Positions 26,255-34,088 of a DNA stretch of 64,000 nucleotides are shown one piece after another. The translations under genes were made by a program, and so were the position numbers. The first letter of the stretch is position 1. Each line of letters opens with the position of its first letter. This stretch comes from Streptomyces sp. NRRL F-525 (GTDB lineage Bacteria > Actinomycetota > Actinomycetes > Streptomycetales > Streptomycetaceae). The notes under the pieces are model-generated. The model did no database searches and was not told the DNA's origin. It saw only the letters and a list, made by a program, of their open reading frames with translations. The stretch is taken from the NCBI RefSeq assembly GCF_000716605.1, contig NZ_JNXE01000013.1, positions 144,592-208,591 of the forward strand, read 5' to 3'.

Positions 26255-27508
26255 ATGCGGAAGATACTCGTCGTCGGAGCCGGTCAGTCCGGGCTCCAAC
26301 TCGCCCTCGGACTCCAGTCGCACGGGTACGAGGTCACCCTGATGTCCAACCGGACGGCGGACGAGATCCGCTCCGGGCGGGTCATGTCGACGCAGTGCAT
26401 GTTCACCACGGCACTGCGGCACGAGCGCGATCTCCAGCTGAACTTCTGGGAGTCCCAGGCCCCGAAGATCGAAGGACTCGGCGTCTCGGTCGCCGCCCCC
26501 GGTTCGCACGACCCGGGTCCGACGCAGCGCGCGATCGACTGGGTGGGCAAGCTCGACGGGTACGCGCAGTCGGTCGACCAGCGGGTGAAGATGGCCGGCT
26601 GGATGGAGACGTTCGCGCAGCGCGGCGGCCAACTGGTCATCCACGGCGCGGCGGTTGGTGACCTCGACTACTTCTCCCGTACGTACGATCTCGTGCTGGT
26701 GTCGGCGGGCAAGGGCGAGCTGGTCTCGATGTTCGCCCGCGACCCGGAGCGGTCCCCGTACACCGAGCCGCAGCGGGCGCTGGCGGTCTCCTACGTCCAC
26801 GGTCTCGGGCCGCGCCCGGAGCACCCGGAGTTCGAGGCGGTCCGCTGCAACCTGGTGCCGGGCGTGGGCGAGTTGTTCGTGATGCCGACGCTCACCACGT
26901 CGGGCCGTGCGGACATCCTGTTCTGGGAGGGCATACCCGGCGGACCGTTGGACGTCTTCAACGGCGTCAAGGACCCGGCTCAGCACCTCTCCCTGACCCT
27001 GGAACTCATGGAGAAGTTCACGCCGTGGGAGTACGAGCGGGCGCGGGGTGTTGAACTGACCGATGCGGGTGGGACGTTGGCCGGGCGGTACGCGCCCACC
27101 GTCCGCAACCCGGTGGGCCAACTGCCCGGTGGCGGCCTGGTGTTGGGTGTCGCGGATGTCGTCGTCGCGAACGACCCGATCACCGGGCAGGGGTCCAACT
27201 CCGCGTCCAAGTGCGCCGCTTCTTATCTCGCGTCGATTCTTGAGCACGGGGAGAAGGAGTTCGACGGGGACTGGATGACGGCGACGTTCGAGCGGTACTG
27301 GGAGACTGCGCGGCACGTGACCAAGTGGACCAACGCGATGTTGGCTCCGCCGCCGGAGCATATTCTCAACCTTATTGGGGCGGCTGGGCAGTTGCCGCCG
27401 GTGGCGGATCGGTTCGCCAACGGGTTTGATGACCCCGCCGATTTTGAGAACTTCTTCTATGAGCAGGAGAGGACTGGGGCGTACCTGGCTTCTGTTGCCG
27501 GGGCCTAA
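26255..27508 (+). CDS. Styrene-monooxygenase-like FAD oxygenase
   Basis: A 417-residue flavoprotein of the StyA type. The FAD-binding Rossmann motif GAGQSGLQLALGL is at residues 8-20; the C-terminal FAD contact region contains DPITGQGSNSASKCA. StyA-like enzymes epoxidise or hydroxylate aromatics with a separate flavin reductase; no reductase gene is nearby. It follows cvnD by 25 bases, so it is probably co-transcribed with the conservon, taking the place that a P450 holds in some conservons. AAGGAG lies 11 bases before the ATG. Confidence 0.88.
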   Translation: MRKILVVGAGQSGLQLALGLQSHGYEVTLMSNRTADEIRSGRVMSTQCMFTTALRHERDLQLNFWESQAPKIEGLGVSVAAPGSHDPGPTQRAIDWVGKLDGYAQSVDQRVKMAGWMETFAQRGGQLVIHGAAVGDLDYFSRTYDLVLVSAGKGELVSMFARDPERSPYTEPQRALAVSYVHGLGPRPEHPEFEAVRCNLVPGVGELFVMPTLTTSGRADILFWEGIPGGPLDVFNGVKDPAQHLSLTLELMEKFTPWEYERARGVELTDAGGTLAGRYAPTVRNPVGQLPGGGLVLGVADVVVANDPITGQGSNSASKCAASYLASILEHGEKEFDGDWMTATFERYWETARHVTKWTNAMLAPPPEHILNLIGAAGQLPPVADRFANGFDDPADFENFFYEQERTGAYLASVAGA

Positions 27509-28629
27509 ACGCCGTTGGGGTTGTGGGGAGTTGGCGGCTGTGCGTCCGTTGTGGCTGGGCGCGCAGTTCCCCGCGCCCCTTTGGGGCGCTGATCTGGACG
27601 TACTGCTCCGAGGATGGGGTAGGACGCCAGAGGTGACACCTGGACCTTCTCGCCTGTGCGGGGGGCTTGGACCACTTGGCCCGCGCCCAAGTACAGCGCC
27701 ACGTGGGTTGCCTTGGGGAAGTAGATGACCAGGTCGCCGGGGCGGAGTTCGTTGAGCGGGATTCTCGGGAGGTCGGCCCACTGTTCCTCGCTCGTCCTCG
27801 GGATCGGGGTGCCCGCGTGGCCCCAGGCCTCGGACGTCAGGCCTGAGCAGTCGTAGGTCTTCGGGCCCTCCGCACCCCACTCGTACGGTTTGCCGATCTG
27901 CTGGACGGCGTAACGCAACGCCCGGTCGCCCTCGCGTGAGGGTTCGCGGTTGTCGTCTCCCAGGGCGCCTGAAGTGACCAGTTTCTGCTGGGACTTGTCG
28001 ACGTCGGTCTTCTCGAAGGCTGCCAGGGCGGTGAGTTGGTCGGGGGTGAGGGAGGTCAGGAGCTTCTCCACGTCGGCGAGGCGTTTGCGGACGTCTCCCT
28101 GGTCCTTCTTCTGGCGGGCGGCCAGGGTGAGTTGGGTGTCCAGGGCCTTGCGGGCCGCGCGGGCCAGGCCGTCGCTCTTCTTCTCGCTGCCGACCAGCCG
28201 GCCGATCGTCTCGGCGCGCTCCCGCGCCAACTGGCCGATGACATGGCCCTCGTCGAGCGCGTGCTGGGGATCGCGGGCGAGGAGCAGTCGTACGTACGGG
28301 GAGATCGCGGTGCTGTTCTGGTACTGCTCGCGGGCCAGGCGGCCTGCGGCGCCCCGGCTGTCGTGGAGGGAGAGGCGGGCGCGGGAGAGTTCGGAGTCGA
28401 GGCGGTCGACCTCGGCGCGCTGCTTCTTCAGCTTCTCCTCGGTGGCGTTGTACGTCTCCGTGGCCTGTTCGGCATCCTGGTAGAGGGTCTGAAGGTCCGT
28501 CAGGAGTTCGGCCACGGGGCGTTGCCCTGGGGCCGGGGGTTCGGGTACGGCCGCGGCGGGCAGCGGGGCGAGGACGGTGCCGGCCGCCACCGTTGCCGTA
28601 CAGACCAGACGCAGAAGCCTTCCTGACAC
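27505..28629 (-). CDS. Secreted NlpC/P60 peptidoglycan endopeptidase
   Basis: A 374-residue exported cell-wall hydrolase. The signal peptide is residues 1-28. A long coiled coil (about 40-215, DAEQATETYNATEEKLKKQR) precedes the NlpC/P60 domain with catalytic Cys in YDCSGLTSEAWG and His in ATHVALYLGAG. The coiled coil is typical of RipA/CwlO-type proteins controlled by FtsEX. The last ~30 residues are encoded in part by a dispersed genomic repeat (27551-27590), and the gene overlaps the flavoprotein stop by four bases. Confidence 0.93.
   Translation of the reverse strand: MSGRLLRLVCTATVAAGTVLAPLPAAAVPEPPAPGQRPVAELLTDLQTLYQDAEQATETYNATEEKLKKQRAEVDRLDSELSRARLSLHDSRGAAGRLAREQYQNSTAISPYVRLLLARDPQHALDEGHVIGQLARERAETIGRLVGSEKKSDGLARAARKALDTQLTLAARQKKDQGDVRKRLADVEKLLTSLTPDQLTALAAFEKTDVDKSQQKLVTSGALGDDNREPSREGDRALRYAVQQIGKPYEWGAEGPKTYDCSGLTSEAWGHAGTPIPRTSEEQWADLPRIPLNELRPGDLVIYFPKATHVALYLGAGQVVQAPRTGEKVQVSPLASYPILGAVRPDQRPKGARGTARPATTDAQPPTPHNPNGV
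27551..27590. repeat. Dispersed GC-rich hairpin repeat, copy inside a gene end
   Basis: GCGCAGTTCCCCGCGCCCC followed by TTTGGGGCGC: a core shared with the arrays at 29771-30055, 36055-36090 and 48181-48219. The C-terminal codons of the NlpC/P60 gene run through it. Confidence 0.8.
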
Positions 28630-28732
28630 GTCATCACCTCCGGTGCGCGGCGGGCCTTCCGCCCCGCACCGTGAGCATCAGTCGGGGGCGGCGGGTCCGC
28701 GCGCCGGGTGTGCGCGGTTCGGCGTAACCCGG

Positions 28733-29089
28733 TCACCCGTGGGTGTCGTCCGGCTTGCCGCCCGGCGTGGCGTCTGGTGCGGAGTCGGGCTTGGCGTCCG
28801 GTTCGGCGTCCGGTTTGGTCCAGGGCCACCTGAGTCCGGTTCCCCGCTTCCCCTCGGGGTCGTATTCGTACTTCCAGCCCTTGGGGAGGCCGAGGCGTTT
28901 GCTGTGGGCGCGGGGGACTCGGCGGTAGACGAGGACCGTGGGCGGGCCGCCGGCGTCGTCGGGGACCGGGATGCGGTACGTCTTCGGCGGGGTGCCGGTC
29001 GGGCCGAGCAGGATGGGCAGGGAACGCCCGTCCATCGGGCCGCCCTCGAACGGGGTCTCTTCGCTCTTCACGGGACCAGTCTCAGCCAT
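28733..29089 (-). CDS. Hypothetical conserved protein
   Basis: A 118-residue protein; residues 20-85 are a compact, probably beta-rich domain (LPILLGPTGTPPKTYRIPVP, VYRRVPRAHSKRLGLPKGWKY). The tail is a repeated Asp/Pro/Lys stretch (DAEPDAKPDSAPDATPGGKP). It overlaps the TetR gene by eight bases and is downstream of it, so it is probably in the same transcript. No function is recognised. Confidence 0.75.
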   Translation of the reverse strand: MAETGPVKSEETPFEGGPMDGRSLPILLGPTGTPPKTYRIPVPDDAGGPPTVLVYRRVPRAHSKRLGLPKGWKYEYDPEGKRGTGLRWPWTKPDAEPDAKPDSAPDATPGGKPDDTHG

Positions 29090-29729
29090 CCGCCGCGAGG
29101 CCCTGGACCAGCGCGGCCGTCTGCGGGTCCCGCCGCGCCGTCACCGACAGCACCGCCCCGAACTGCTCGACCAGCCAGTCCCGCAACTCGTCGAGCGGCG
29201 GCTGCTTGTCCTCGTCGAGCCAGATGAGGGACGCGGCTTCCACGGCCGTGATCCACATCCGTACGGTCATGCGGAGGCGGGGGCCGGGGTCGGTGACCCC
29301 GAGGTGGCTGAGGATGTGCAGGGCGGCGGCCCTGCGGACGCCGTCCACGATGGCTGTCGTTCGAGACGTCTCTACGACGCTGCCGCCCTGGAGGAGGGCG
29401 CTGAAACCGGCGTCGTGCTGGTCGACGAAGCCGAGGTAGCGGTCCAGGGCGCGGGCGAGGCGGGGGAGGAGCGGGCCCTCGCGGGGTTCGTCGAAACACT
29501 GCCGGAGTTCGTCGGCGGCGGACCTGAGGGCGGCTTCGTAGAGCTGCTGCTTGCCGCCCGGGAAGTACCGGTACACCAGGGGGCGCGAGACCCCGGCCGC
29601 CTCCGCCACGTCGTCCAGGGAGATCTCCTCGGGCGCGCGGTGTGCGAAGAGGGTGAGGGCGGCTTCGAGGAGCTGGCTGCGCCGCTCTTCGACGTTCAGG
29701 CGGCGGTAGGCGGGCGCGGCAGGGGGCAT
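29082..29729 (-). CDS. TetR-family regulator
   Basis: A 215-residue repressor. The N-terminal helix-turn-helix is at about 14-60 (ISLDDVAEAAGVSRPLVYRYF). The C-terminal ligand domain is helical (FDEPREGPLLPRLARAL, IWLDEDKQPPLDEL). The tandem repeat array lies upstream of it, and the diiron oxygenase gene lies beyond that on the same strand. TetR plus AurF-like oxygenase is a common Streptomyces pairing, so it may control that gene (inference). Confidence 0.92.
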   Translation of the reverse strand: MPPAAPAYRRLNVEERRSQLLEAALTLFAHRAPEEISLDDVAEAAGVSRPLVYRYFPGGKQQLYEAALRSAADELRQCFDEPREGPLLPRLARALDRYLGFVDQHDAGFSALLQGGSVVETSRTTAIVDGVRRAAALHILSHLGVTDPGPRLRMTVRMWITAVEAASLIWLDEDKQPPLDELRDWLVEQFGAVLSVTARRDPQTAALVQGLAADG

Positions 29730-29770
29730 GGGGGCAGGGTAGTCGGGCGGCTGCGAGCACGTCGTGGCTG

Positions 29771-30055
29771 GTCGCGCAGTTCCCCGCGCCCCTAAAAACT
29801 CGGACCGGCCTGCGTTTTAAGGGTCGTGCAGTTCCTCGCGCTCCTAAAGACTCGGGCTGGCCTGCGTTTTAAGGGTCGCGCAGTTCCTCGCCCCCTAAAG
29901 ACTCGGCCGGCCTGCGTTTTTAAGGGTCGCGCAGTTTCCCGCGCTCCTAAAGACTCGGGCTGGCCTGCGTTTTAAGGGTCGCGCAGTTCCTCGCGCCCCT
30001 AAAGACTCGGTCGGCCTGCGTTTTTAAGGGGCGCGGGGAACTGCGCGACCAGCCC
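29771..30055. repeat. Tandem array of five ~52-bp repeats plus an inverted copy
   Basis: Five direct copies begin at 29771, 29823, 29875, 29926 and 29978, each 51-52 bp. Each opens GTCGCGCAGTTCC and ends CCTGCGTTTT(T)AAGGG. An inverted half copy follows at about 30028-30055 (GGGGCGCGGGGAACTGCGCG). The last unit and the inverted copy form a hairpin with ~22-bp arms. There are no unique spacers and no cas genes, so this is not CRISPR. Confidence 0.9.
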
Positions 30056-30076
30056 CCACCGGGCCGCACTCCGAAA

Positions 30077-31015
30077 TCAGGCCAGCAGCCCCGAGGCCTT
30101 CCACAGCCGTCGCCCGACACCCCGCAGTACACCGATGTCGTCCAAGAACTCCGTCAGCTTCCTCGACCCGTTCTGCATGACCTCCCGCCGATGCCCACTC
30201 GCCCGCACCTGAGCCACCGCCTCAGCCCGATCAAGCCCCACGTTCGTGTAGACATCGGGATTGACGAACGCGATGGAGAAGATCCGCGCGAACTCCCCGG
30301 ACGTGACCCGCGTGAACTCCTGGGACCACCGCGGCGCCGTCACCATCTGCCGCCGCAACTCCTCCCGGGCGTAACGGACATGACGCGCTTCCTCGACGAC
30401 ATGTATCCGCGTGACCCCCCGGACCAACGTCTGCACCCGCTCATCCGGAAACGTCAACCGCTGCATCCAGTCGAGGACTTCCTCCCCGAGCAGCGTCGCC
30501 GTGAACGAACCAGGCGTGGTGGATATCGTCTTGAACAACCGCCCCAGGTTCTGATGGGCCCGGCTCACCGGATACCAGGGCGTATCGCCCCGCGATATCA
30601 GCCGCGCGAACATCTTCGAGTGCCGGCACTCGTCCTCGATCTCGGTGAGCGCGTAGCGGACGTGCGCGCTGGTCGCCGCCTTGTCGTAGATGTGCCGGAC
30701 GAGCAGCTGCATCAGAATCAGCTCGAACCAGATACCCAGCGAGGCGAGCGCCGCGGCCTCGTGCTGGGAGAGCAGGATGCGCTGTTCCTCGCCCATCCGT
30801 TTCCAGAGCGGGGTGTCGTACAGGGACACCAACTCCGGCGGCCAGAACCACTTCCCGTCCTCGAAGGGCGCGGCCCAGTCCAGCTCCTTGTCGGGGTCGA
30901 AGGAATGCTTCGCGGAGGACGCGAGCAACCGCTCGGCGACCTGCTCGCGGTCCTTGAGCAGGCCGAGCGCGTCCCGCAGCCCGTCGACCGCGTCGGCTTC
31001 GGTCAGGGTCGTCAT
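30077..31015 (-). CDS. AurF-like diiron N-oxygenase
   Basis: A 312-residue protein of the p-aminobenzoate N-oxygenase (AurF) family. It has the helical diiron core with Glu/His ligand motifs (LTEIEDECRHSKMFARL; HVVEEARHVRYAREEL). Family members oxidise arylamines or, in other cases, lipid-like substrates; this substrate is unknown, and there is no biosynthetic cluster around it. It is divergent from the ADP-ribosylglycohydrolase gene, and downstream lie the repeat array and a TetR gene. Confidence 0.88.
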   Translation of the reverse strand: MTTLTEADAVDGLRDALGLLKDREQVAERLLASSAKHSFDPDKELDWAAPFEDGKWFWPPELVSLYDTPLWKRMGEEQRILLSQHEAAALASLGIWFELILMQLLVRHIYDKAATSAHVRYALTEIEDECRHSKMFARLISRGDTPWYPVSRAHQNLGRLFKTISTTPGSFTATLLGEEVLDWMQRLTFPDERVQTLVRGVTRIHVVEEARHVRYAREELRRQMVTAPRWSQEFTRVTSGEFARIFSIAFVNPDVYTNVGLDRAEAVAQVRASGHRREVMQNGSRKLTEFLDDIGVLRGVGRRLWKASGLLA

Positions 31016-31157
31016 GGTTATCCCACCTCGCGGATCAGGGTGTTACCCGGGGTCACATCCTCCGACGTCTTATGAGACTGCTTGTCAGCAAGCTCGTCAA
31101 TCCCCTCGGCGGGACTTGTTGTTCCGGGGAGGCGCGGCTCGCGTGTAGCGTGCCGAC

Positions 31158-31184
31158 ATGTCCACGCCTCAGGCCGTCAGGTGA
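31158..31184 (+). CDS. Possible eight-codon leader ORF
   Basis: ATG at 31158 reads MSTPQAVR and stops at TGA 31182-31184, overlapping the GTG of the glycohydrolase gene by the GTGA pattern. The overlap is seen; a role in translation is inference. No strong ribosome-binding site precedes it. Confidence 0.35.
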   Translation: MSTPQAVR

Positions 31185-32059
31185 CGCCCGCCCGCCGCAG
31201 CCTGGAAGGCCTCGCCCTGGGCGACGCGTTCGGCGAACGCTGGTTCCCGCTCTTCCGCGAACCCCGCCGGGCCTACGACGAGGTCCGCGCCCGGCGCACC
31301 CCGGAGGAACCGGAGTGGCACTGGACGGACGACACGGCGATGGCCCTCGGCATCCTCCGGGTGCTCGACGAGTACGGCGAGATCCGGCAGGAGCCCCTCG
31401 CCCGGGCCTTCGCGCTCGGCTACGACGCCGACCCCGCCCGGGGATACGGCCACGGCATGCACCAGTTGCTGCCCCTGCTGCTCCAGGAGCCGCACCGCTG
31501 GGGGGAGTTGGCGCGGGAGCTGTTCGACGGCGAAGGCAGCCTCGGCAACGGAGCCGCGATGCGCGCCGCCCCGCTGGGCGCGTGGTTCCACGACGACCTC
31601 GCCCGGGTCGTGACCCAGGCGACCTTGTCCGCCGAGGTCACCCACGCCCACCCGGAGGGCATCGCCGGCGCGGTCGCCGTGGCCGTCGCCGCCGCGCTCT
31701 CCGCCCGGCGGGAGCTGACCCTGGAGGCCGTGGCGGCACGGACCCCCGACAGCGCCGTACGGGAAGGGCTCGTGCGGGCCGCGGACGTGCCGTTCGGCAC
31801 CGAGCCCTGGCGGGCCTCCGACCTCCTCGGCAACGGTCGGCGCATCCGCGCCGACGACACCGTGCCCTTCGCCGTCTGGACGGCCGCCCGGCATCCGGAC
31901 GACCTGGCCTCCGCCCTGTGGTCCACCGCCGAGGGCTTCGGCGACGTCGACACCACCTGCGCCATCACCGGTGGCGTCGTCGCCGCCCGGACGGGGCTCG
32001 ACGGCGTACCGGAGGACTGGCTGCGGCGCCGCGAGCCCCTGCCCGGAGCCGGGTTCTAG
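31181..32059 (+). CDS. ADP-ribosylglycohydrolase family protein
   Basis: A 292-residue enzyme with the paired metal motifs of the family: WTDDTAMALGI near residue 45 and FGDVDTTCAITGGVVAA near 260. It removes ADP-ribose from targets or free ADP-ribosyl compounds. Start GTG 31181 gives the usual opening TPARRSLEGLALGDAFGE. An eight-codon open frame (ATG 31158, MSTPQAVR) ends in TGA overlapping this GTG (GTGA) and may couple or modulate its translation. Confidence 0.9.
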   Translation: MTPARRSLEGLALGDAFGERWFPLFREPRRAYDEVRARRTPEEPEWHWTDDTAMALGILRVLDEYGEIRQEPLARAFALGYDADPARGYGHGMHQLLPLLLQEPHRWGELARELFDGEGSLGNGAAMRAAPLGAWFHDDLARVVTQATLSAEVTHAHPEGIAGAVAVAVAAALSARRELTLEAVAARTPDSAVREGLVRAADVPFGTEPWRASDLLGNGRRIRADDTVPFAVWTAARHPDDLASALWSTAEGFGDVDTTCAITGGVVAARTGLDGVPEDWLRRREPLPGAGF

Positions 32060-32574
32060 ACCGAACAGCCCAGCCCTTCAGGGATGTTGACCGGCCCCAC
32101 CGGCCCCGCCCCCTGCGCCGGGAACGACGTCCTCAACGTGAACGCGTATGGCGTCGCACCATGCGCCCGCAGATGCAGGAGCCGTTCCTCGGCCTCCGCC
32201 ACCGTGGGCCGGTGGCCCGCCGGGACCCACCACAGGACAGTCATCGCCTCCCGCACCCGCTCGAACCACTCGCGGCGGCGGGCCAGCAACTCCCGGTGCC
32301 GGCCTTGGTACATGAACGCGGTCAGGGTGTCCGTGTCGCGCCACACCGACATGTTGATGATCAGCCAGTCGTCGCCGAGGACGGGGACGTCGGTCGCGTT
32401 GCCGGTGTCGGACTGGAGGCGCCACACGAAGCCCTCGGCCGCGTCGGCGGCGGCGTTCACCGGGTCGAGGGCGTCCACGAAGTCCTTGAACTCCGGGGAA
32501 TCCAGGGGGAACGCGAGGCGGCCGATGTTGGCCTGGGCGAGTTCGTACGCGGGTGACGTTAAGGGATCAGTCAT
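32056..32574 (-). CDS. DUF3291 protein
   Basis: A 172-residue protein of the DUF3291 (monooxygenase-like, dimeric alpha/beta barrel) type: ELAQANIGRLAFPLDSPEF, then INMSVWRDTDTLTAFMYQGRH and VPAGHRPTVAEAEERLLHLR. The function is unknown; the fold resembles antibiotic-monooxygenase proteins. It overlaps the convergent glycohydrolase gene by four bases. Confidence 0.9.
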   Translation of the reverse strand: MTDPLTSPAYELAQANIGRLAFPLDSPEFKDFVDALDPVNAAADAAEGFVWRLQSDTGNATDVPVLGDDWLIINMSVWRDTDTLTAFMYQGRHRELLARRREWFERVREAMTVLWWVPAGHRPTVAEAEERLLHLRAHGATPYAFTLRTSFPAQGAGPVGPVNIPEGLGCSV

Positions 32575-32618
32575 GACCGAACGTTAGGTCGGGGCGGGCG
32601 TCTCCCGGTACCCCCGTC

Positions 32619-34088
32619 TCACGACCCGAGCACCGCCTGCATCACCGCCTTCGCGATCGGCGCCGCGTCCCCGCCGCCGCTGATATCGGACCGGTCCGCC
32701 GACGCGTCCTCCACCACCACCGCGACCGCCACCTTCGGTTCGATGTCCCGCTCGCCCTGTGCCCAGGACACGAACCAGGCATACGGCGTACCGGAGTTGC
32801 CGATGCCGTGCTGCGCGGTGCCGGTCTTGCCGCCGACGGTCGCGCCGGGGATCGCCGCGTTCGTGCCGGTGCCTTCGGTGACCACGTCCTCCATAAGTTC
32901 CTTCATCTGTACGGCGGTTGCGGGGTGCATCGCCTGACGGACGGGGCGCGAGCCGTTCGTCGACACCGTCTCGCCGCCCCGCCGTGTCGTCCGCTCCACC
33001 AGGTACGGCTCCCGCACCTGCCCGCCGTTCGCGACCGCCGCCGCGACCATCGCCATCTGCAACGGCGTGGCCCGCGTGTTGTACTGCCCGATCGACGACA
33101 GCGCCAACTGGGCTTTGTCCAGGGTCGTGTCGAAGGTGCTGGGGGAGACCGAGAAGGGGATCCGCGCGTCGATGTCGTTGAAGCCGAAGGCCTCCGCAGT
33201 GGTGCTCATGTTCCGCACGCCGACATCCACACCCAGCTTCGCGAACACCGTGTTGCAGGACCACTCGAAGGCGGACCGCAGCGGCGCGTCCACACACCCG
33301 TCGCCCTCGTTCGTGAGGGTCGTCGTCGTGCCGGGAAGCGTGTACGGGTCGGGGGAGTTGGTCGCCGCGTCCAGGTCCGTCACCACGCCCGCGTCCAGCG
33401 CCGCCGCCGCGGTGACCACCTTGAACGTCGAACCCGGCGGGTAGGTCTGCCGTACCGCACGGTTGAGCATCGGCTTGTTCGGGTCGGCGTTCAGACGGGC
33501 CCAACTGCGGTTCGCGGAACGGCCGTTGCCCGACAGGGTGCCGGGGTCGTAGGACGGGGTGGAGACCAGGGCGAGGATGCGGCCGGTGGAGGGTTCGATC
33601 GCGGCGACCGCGCCCGTGCGGGTGCCGAGTCCGGCGTAAGCGGCCTGCTGTGCGGCCGGGTTGAGGGTGGTGACGACGTTGCCGCCGGGGTTCTGGGCGC
33701 GGGTGAGGTCGTTCCACAGGGGGAACGGTGAGAGCATCGAATCGGTGCCGGAGAGGATGCCGTCCTCGGAGTGCTCCAGGAACGTCGTGCCGTACTCCTG
33801 TGAGGCGAAGCCGGTGACCGGTGCGTACAAGGGGCCGTTCCTGTACGTCCGTTCGTAGCGGAGCTGCTCGCCGGAGTCGCGGGAGCCGGTGATCGGCTTG
33901 CCGCCGACGAGGATGCGGCCCCTCGGCTGGTCGTAACGGGCGATCGTGTGGCGGCGGTTGGCGACGTTGCCGTCGTAGGAGCGGGACTGGAAGACCTGGA
34001 CGCGGGTGGCGTTCACCAGCAGGGCCAGCAGGAGCAGGGTGCAGAAGGCCGCGGCGAGGCGGATGTGGCGGGTCATGGAGTCGGTCAC
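32619..34088 (-). CDS. Penicillin-binding protein 2 (class B transpeptidase)
   Basis: A 489-residue membrane transpeptidase. It has an N-terminal helix (HIRLAAAFCTLLLLALLVNA) and a short N-domain (DQPRGRILVGG). The transpeptidase domain has the catalytic Ser in PPGSTFKVV, SxN in WSCNTVFAK and KTGT in GGKTGTAQHG. Start GTG 34088 overlaps the FtsW/RodA stop by four bases, so the glycosyltransferase and transpeptidase are made as a pair. It is shorter than PBP2/FtsI and lacks PASTA domains. It probably acts in development or spore wall synthesis (inference). Confidence 0.94.
   Translation of the reverse strand: MTDSMTRHIRLAAAFCTLLLLALLVNATRVQVFQSRSYDGNVANRRHTIARYDQPRGRILVGGKPITGSRDSGEQLRYERTYRNGPLYAPVTGFASQEYGTTFLEHSEDGILSGTDSMLSPFPLWNDLTRAQNPGGNVVTTLNPAAQQAAYAGLGTRTGAVAAIEPSTGRILALVSTPSYDPGTLSGNGRSANRSWARLNADPNKPMLNRAVRQTYPPGSTFKVVTAAAALDAGVVTDLDAATNSPDPYTLPGTTTTLTNEGDGCVDAPLRSAFEWSCNTVFAKLGVDVGVRNMSTTAEAFGFNDIDARIPFSVSPSTFDTTLDKAQLALSSIGQYNTRATPLQMAMVAAAVANGGQVREPYLVERTTRRGGETVSTNGSRPVRQAMHPATAVQMKELMEDVVTEGTGTNAAIPGATVGGKTGTAQHGIGNSGTPYAWFVSWAQGERDIEPKVAVAVVVEDASADRSDISGGGDAAPIAKAVMQAVLGS

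Noticed and set aside
29771..30055. CRISPR array
   Set aside because: Units are contiguous ~52-bp copies with no unique spacers and no cas genes nearby.
30077..31015. Biosynthetic gene cluster around the AurF-like oxygenase
   Set aside because: Neighbours are a TetR gene, a repeat array and an ADP-ribosylglycohydrolase; no carrier, synthase or tailoring set is present.
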